A stretch of DNA of 10,025 nt from Lachnoclostridium sp. UBA7122 (GTDB lineage Bacteria; Bacillota; Clostridia; Lachnospirales; Lachnospiraceae). The DNA lies in the NCBI GenBank assembly GCA_002493085.1, contig DKXQ01000234.1:1-10025 (forward strand), written 5' to 3'. Position numbers and translations under genes: made by a program. The notes beneath the pieces are model-generated. The model did not search any database, was not told the DNA's origin, and worked only from the letters and a program-made list of their open reading frames with translations. Below, one piece after another: positions 6,311-10,025 of this stretch (its first letter is position 1; every line of letters starts with the position of its first letter).

Positions 6311-8176
6311 ATGACAAAAAATATCAAAAAAACTATAGGATTTTTATGTAGTGCTGCATTTTGTGCTGCTGTTATTACAGGTATTCCACAAAGTGCAAAA
6401 GCATCAGAAGAGGTAACTATTAATATAACTAATTTTCCAGATTCAAGGTTTAAAGATTATGTAACTAATAAATTTGATACAGATAAAAATGGCAAATTGT
6501 CAGATAGTGAAATTGCAGCAGCAGAAAATATAGATATTAGTATGGATGTTGATGGTGAAACAGTAAACAATCTTAAAGGAATAGAATATTTTACTGCTTT
6601 AAAAACCCTAAATTGTTCTTTTAATGAGCTGGAATCACTTGATGTAAGCCATAACACGTCTTTAAAAACTCTGGATTGTTCTTCTAATGAACTAGAATCA
6701 CTTGATGTAAGCCATAACACGTCTTTAAAAACCCTGGATTGCTCTTACAATAAACTGGCATCACTTGATGTAAACAACAATACAGCATTGGAAATTTTTT
6801 ATTGTTCCGGCAACAAACTGACAGCCTTGGATGTAAGCCGTAATACAGCTTTAAGAGACTTGGTCTGCTGCAATGAACTGACGGCTCTTGATTTAAGTAA
6901 AAATATAGCTTTAACATACTTAGTTTGTTCCCACAACAAGCTGGAGACTCTGGATTTAAGCCAGAATACAGCTTTGACGCAATTAAAATGTAATGACAAC
7001 AAGCTGACAACCCTGGATTTAAGCCAGAATATAGCTCTTACATTTTTAATGTGTTCCAATAACCCGGTAACATCTCTTGATTTAAGCCATAATACGGCTT
7101 TAGGAGAATTGTATTGTTCTGAAGTACCATTGACAGACCTTGATTTAAGCCATAATACATCATTAACATACCTGACTTGTACTGGCATCCCGCTAGAAAC
7201 TCTTGATTTAAGCCATAATACAGCTTTAAATGTTTTACAATGCCAAAATTCCAGAATAGAAACTCTTGACTTAAGCCACAATGCTGCCTTTACCAGCCTG
7301 GACTGTTCCAATACCCAGATTACATCACTTGATTTAAGCCACAATACTAATTTAGCATACCTGGTTTGTCCATCTGCCCAGATTACATCACTTGATTTAA
7401 GCCATAATACTGTTTTGAAAAAACTGGATTGCTCAAGTACCCAGGTTACATCACTTGATTTAAGCCATAATACTGCCCTGAAAGAATTAAATTGCTCTGA
7501 CACCCAGATTGCATCACTTGATTTAAGTAATAATACAGCTTTGGAATACCTGACTTGTTCCAATACCCAGATTACATCACTTGATTTAAGCCACAATACT
7601 GCTTTGAAAAAACTGGATTGTTCCAAAATGCTGCTGACAGAGCTTGACCTGGACCACAATACTGCTTTAACACATTTATATTGTTACTCTGGGAAGCTGG
7701 TCCAGTTAAAGCTTCACAGCAAAACATTAGACGAATTGACATTAGATAAGAAAAATTTACATGGGGATGATGTAAATTTATCTGATTTGAAAAATATAGA
7801 ATGTTATGGGGATCGTTTAGAAGTAGTCAATATGACAAAACCTGCTACATACAAAGTAGATGGCAAAGATTTTACAATTATCTATTCAGATGCCCAGCAA
7901 CAAATAGAAAAAGCAGAAGCAGTTAAAAAGACAGTAACGATAAAGAAAAATAAAACTGCTGATGTCATTTTTAGAATTACAATAACTGGTAATAACAAAA
8001 TCGCAAAAGGTGATGTAAAAGTAACTGTAAAAAATAAAAAAGTTGCAAAAATAGCAAATACTAAAATAAAAGCAAACGAAATTATTGTAACTGTAAAAGG
8101 TCTGAAAAAAGGCAAAACGACGCTTAAACTGGATATTGGAGGGAAGACAGCCTCTGCTGCTATAAAGATAAAATAA
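6311..8176 (+). CDS. Secreted leucine-rich-repeat protein with EF-hand loop and C-terminal Ig-like domain
   Basis: This is a 621-residue protein with AAGGAGG at 6297-6303, 7 bases from the ATG and 36 bases after gene 3. The signal peptide is residues 1-31, ending SAKA. Residues 40-75 hold a canonical EF-hand loop at 56-67 (DTDKNGKLSDSE; ligand positions D56, D58, N60, K62 backbone, S64, E67), a common N-terminal cap in Clostridia LRR proteins. Seventeen LRRs starting LD(V/L)S run from residue 110 to about 465 with a 21-residue period of the form LDLSHNTAL-x-x-L-x-CS-x-x-x-(L/I)-x-x. One repeat (173-192) has 20 residues. A Cys recurs in each turn, 18 in all from Cys102 to Cys458. Residues about 508-620 are a Lys-rich beta domain resembling a bacterial Ig-like fold. 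LRR proteins of this kind usually bind proteins or glycans; no enzyme motif is seen. No sorting signal or transmembrane anchor follows, so display may rely on the Ig-like domain. Ligand unknown. Confidence 0.86.
   Translation: MTKNIKKTIGFLCSAAFCAAVITGIPQSAKASEEVTINITNFPDSRFKDYVTNKFDTDKNGKLSDSEIAAAENIDISMDVDGETVNNLKGIEYFTALKTLNCSFNELESLDVSHNTSLKTLDCSSNELESLDVSHNTSLKTLDCSYNKLASLDVNNNTALEIFYCSGNKLTALDVSRNTALRDLVCCNELTALDLSKNIALTYLVCSHNKLETLDLSQNTALTQLKCNDNKLTTLDLSQNIALTFLMCSNNPVTSLDLSHNTALGELYCSEVPLTDLDLSHNTSLTYLTCTGIPLETLDLSHNTALNVLQCQNSRIETLDLSHNAAFTSLDCSNTQITSLDLSHNTNLAYLVCPSAQITSLDLSHNTVLKKLDCSSTQVTSLDLSHNTALKELNCSDTQIASLDLSNNTALEYLTCSNTQITSLDLSHNTALKKLDCSKMLLTELDLDHNTALTHLYCYSGKLVQLKLHSKTLDELTLDKKNLHGDDVNLSDLKNIECYGDRLEVVNMTKPATYKVDGKDFTIIYSDAQQQIEKAEAVKKTVTIKKNKTADVIFRITITGNNKIAKGDVKVTVKNKKVAKIANTKIKANEIIVTVKGLKKGKTTLKLDIGGKTASAAIKIK
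6638..7705 (+). repeat. 63-bp coding tandem repeat, 17 LRR units
   Basis: The LRR array of gene 4 is visible as a 63-base periodicity in DNA, with conserved TCACTTGATTTAAGCCA-type cores in every unit. The units at 6617-6679 and 6680-6742 match at 58 of 63 positions, with four of the five differences synonymous, so they arose by a fairly recent duplication. Units in the second half share an ACCCAGATTACATCACTTGA core, a second homogenised group. The single 60-base unit lies around residues 173-192. Confidence 0.92.
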
Positions 8177-8200
8177 ATCCAATAAAAGGGGGAGAGACCA

Positions 8201-10025
8201 ATGAATAAAAGATTAATAAAACAAAAAATAGCATTTATTATGGCGATAGTTATTATGCTTGGAACTATCTTGCCAGCAGATACTGTGCATGCCACAGCAA
8301 ATGAAAAGAAAATTACACAAGACACTTCTGGCACACAGAATATCCAGAATGGAATATCTGTAGATGGAAAAAATGCGTTTGGAAACATGCTTGGAAAAGA
8401 GCTATTAGGAAAAGCCACAGAGCAGGCAGAAAATGATGGGTGCAATATTTTTTCTGTTGAAATGGATGGGCAGACAGCCAAAGTTTCTTTTGAAACAATA
8501 GAAAGTGCTGCACTGGTTATAGGCATTTACAGTGAAGATGGAACAGAGCTGGTTACATCTGCCACAAAAAATGTATCTGCTGGTGAGACGGAGACAGAAG
8601 TTACTATTGGACAAACCCTGCCACAGTACTTTTATCTGCGTGGGTTTTTAGTAGATAGTAAAACATTGCGTCCATTATGTACATCATATGAGACACCAAA
8701 TTATACAAAAGAAATGCAGGAATTTCTTGCCAAGACAGTCAATGACTTTGACAGTGACAAAGTTTTAAATCTTGACAGCAATCCAGATAATAACTTTGCT
8801 GTATATGATACTGATACAATTATTATTCCTGAAAGAGACGGAGTAAATAAAGTTACAAAAACAGATGATGAAAACCTTGTATATGTAATTGAAAATGCGG
8901 ATGAAAGCATAACATCATTAAAAAAAGATGATATCTTTTCTTACCAGTATGGAGATGGGGAAGTTCTGGTTGTAAAAATTGCATCAATTGTAAAGGATGG
9001 AACAACAGTTACTATAACAGGTGCAGATATATCATTAGAGGAAGCTTTTGACTATGTAAAAATTGATGCAAAAGCGGGAACGGAAGATGCAAAAGTTGAT
9101 AAATCAATGATGGAAGGCGGGCTTACATATAATGGTCTTGTAGATGAGGGCGCTAAAGGCGGGCTCCGCAAGTCTGGCAAGTTTGGCGAAATTGACAAAG
9201 AGGGTCATACAGGCAAATCTTTAGAATATAAACTTAATGATATAGAAACAGATTCTGGCAATGTAAAAATTTCTGGCGGAATAAATATAAATTTTGACAT
9301 ATCATTTAAAATAAATATATCTCTACGCTATCAGTATTGTGAACTGAAATTAGATTATTCTGTTAAAGTTCACGCATCTATAACAGGAAAACTTCCGCCT
9401 TTTAAAATAGCAATTGGCTATATAGCTGTAGACCCAGTTCCTGGTGTTGTGGGAATAGGCTTTATACCATACTTTAATCTGGAAGCCAGTGGTGAAATAG
9501 AATATACTGGCACACTGTCAGGAACAGTTGGCGCATGTGCTTCAAACAAAACAGGGCTTGAAAATCTTACAACAAATCCAAAGTTTGAAAGTGAGATAAA
9601 GGGAGAAATCACTGTATTCGCAGGAATAGAAATAGAGCCTATAATAACACTTTTTCATAAGAAAACAGATAAATACTTAAAAATCCAGGCGGCTGCCGGA
9701 TGTGAAGTCCATGCTTTATTCATTAAGGCAAAAGCAGACAATCCTGATAAAATACATGCCTGTAAAAATTGTATCAGTGGAGAAATTTATGGCAAATTAA
9801 AACTCGATATAAATTCAGAATTTATTAAAAATGGAATACATAAATCTCCGGAAGTTAAAATAAGTGACTTTTATTATTCATTTGACTTTAATGAATTTAG
9901 CTTTAAAACCTGTCCGCATTATAAATTAAAAGCAGATATAATTGTTACTGACAGCGACGGAAAAGGGCTTAAGGATGTTACAATCAAAGGACCATTCAGC
10001 GTAACTCAACTACCACCGGCTAAAA
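8201..10025 (+). CDS. Large secreted beta-rich surface protein, N-terminal part (runs off the window)
   Basis: The frame is open from the ATG at 8201 to the window end, 608 complete codons with no stop. GGGGGAGA (8187-8194) lies 6 bases upstream and the gene starts 24 bases after gene 4. The signal peptide is residues 1-31 (hydrophobic 10-24, ending TVHA); its LPADT is close to the FPADT of gene 2. Residues about 83-170 look like a beta-sandwich (QTAKVSFE, LVIGIYSEDG, YFYLRGFLVD). Residues about 171-290 contain FDSDKVLNL and NFAVYDTD and then alternating hydrophobic strands. I recognise this arrangement only as a recurring N-terminal architecture of large Clostridia surface proteins, without a named function. 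Residues about 305-570 are Gly/Ile-rich strands with CKNC (521-524) and TCPHY (570-574). From about 576, ADIIVTDSDGKGLKDVTI resembles the start of a carboxypeptidase-regulatory or Ig-like fold. No catalytic motif is visible. It could be an adhesin or scaffold; the missing C-terminus would decide. Confidence 0.75.
   Translation, partial: MNKRLIKQKIAFIMAIVIMLGTILPADTVHATANEKKITQDTSGTQNIQNGISVDGKNAFGNMLGKELLGKATEQAENDGCNIFSVEMDGQTAKVSFETIESAALVIGIYSEDGTELVTSATKNVSAGETETEVTIGQTLPQYFYLRGFLVDSKTLRPLCTSYETPNYTKEMQEFLAKTVNDFDSDKVLNLDSNPDNNFAVYDTDTIIIPERDGVNKVTKTDDENLVYVIENADESITSLKKDDIFSYQYGDGEVLVVKIASIVKDGTTVTITGADISLEEAFDYVKIDAKAGTEDAKVDKSMMEGGLTYNGLVDEGAKGGLRKSGKFGEIDKEGHTGKSLEYKLNDIETDSGNVKISGGININFDISFKINISLRYQYCELKLDYSVKVHASITGKLPPFKIAIGYIAVDPVPGVVGIGFIPYFNLEASGEIEYTGTLSGTVGACASNKTGLENLTTNPKFESEIKGEITVFAGIEIEPIITLFHKKTDKYLKIQAAAGCEVHALFIKAKADNPDKIHACKNCISGEIYGKLKLDINSEFIKNGIHKSPEVKISDFYYSFDFNEFSFKTCPHYKLKADIIVTDSDGKGLKDVTIKGPFSVTQLPPAK

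Noticed and set aside
6799..7659. Long antisense open frame (286 codons) opposite the LRR array
   Set aside because: Its product is a 21-residue periodic WLKSSDV-type repeat that simply mirrors the LRR DNA periodicity. No ribosome binding site or domain supports it, and the sense gene is clear.
7882..8526. Antisense open frame (214 codons) across the end of gene 4 and start of gene 5
   Set aside because: It spans two well-supported sense genes with their own ribosome binding site. Its hydrophobic, Phe-rich composition is what AT-rich Lys codons give on the opposite strand.

Overview
The window is an AT-rich stretch in which every supported gene lies on the plus strand and every gene begins with a Sec-type signal peptide. 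The strong GGAGG ribosome binding sites, the low GC and the module repertoire point to a Gram-positive anaerobe of the Clostridia. RICIN-like beta-trefoils, NPCBM-like modules, Cys-containing LRRs, lysine-rich bacterial Ig-like domains and CxxC ribbons in large secreted proteins together suggest a gut Lachnospiraceae-type bacterium. The taxon is inferred from style, not from a marker gene.

Layout. Bases 1-146 are non-coding leader with a weak candidate promoter. Gene 1 (147-2204) encodes three RICIN-like lectin modules followed by a C-terminal M23/LytM-type peptidase fold. A long hairpin (2237-2283) separates it from gene 2 (2331-4583). Gene 2 is a modular surface protein: a Lys-rich Ig-like domain, a long Tyr/Pro/Glu repeat stalk and two NPCBM-like modules, each followed by a CxxC ribbon. 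Gene 3 (4601-6274) encodes two SH3-like modules, one RICIN-like lectin and a C-terminal NlpC/P60-type Cys-His hydrolase. Gene 4 (6311-8176) encodes an EF-hand loop, 17 LRRs of about 21 residues and a C-terminal Ig-like domain. Gene 5 (8201 to beyond the window) is the N-terminal 608 residues of a large secreted beta-rich protein that I cannot name.

Genes 2 to 5 are spaced by only 17 to 36 bases and probably form one transcription unit. Gene 1 is linked or partly insulated by the hairpin. The joint theme is extracellular: two peptidoglycan-hydrolase-type folds carried by lectin modules, plus three adhesin- or scaffold-like proteins. No LPxTG-type sorting signal is visible in the four complete proteins, so they are probably released or held non-covalently on the wall.

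The points most worth a second look are as follows. The M23 domain of gene 1 lacks the expected first zinc-ligand His. The Asp at the pseudo-threefold RICIN positions is kept in all three sites of gene 3 but in only one of nine sites in gene 1. The gene 2 stalk separates charge strongly and contains tandem repeats. The LRR array carries a ladder of regularly spaced Cys. I see no CRISPR array, transposase, phage gene, tRNA or rRNA.
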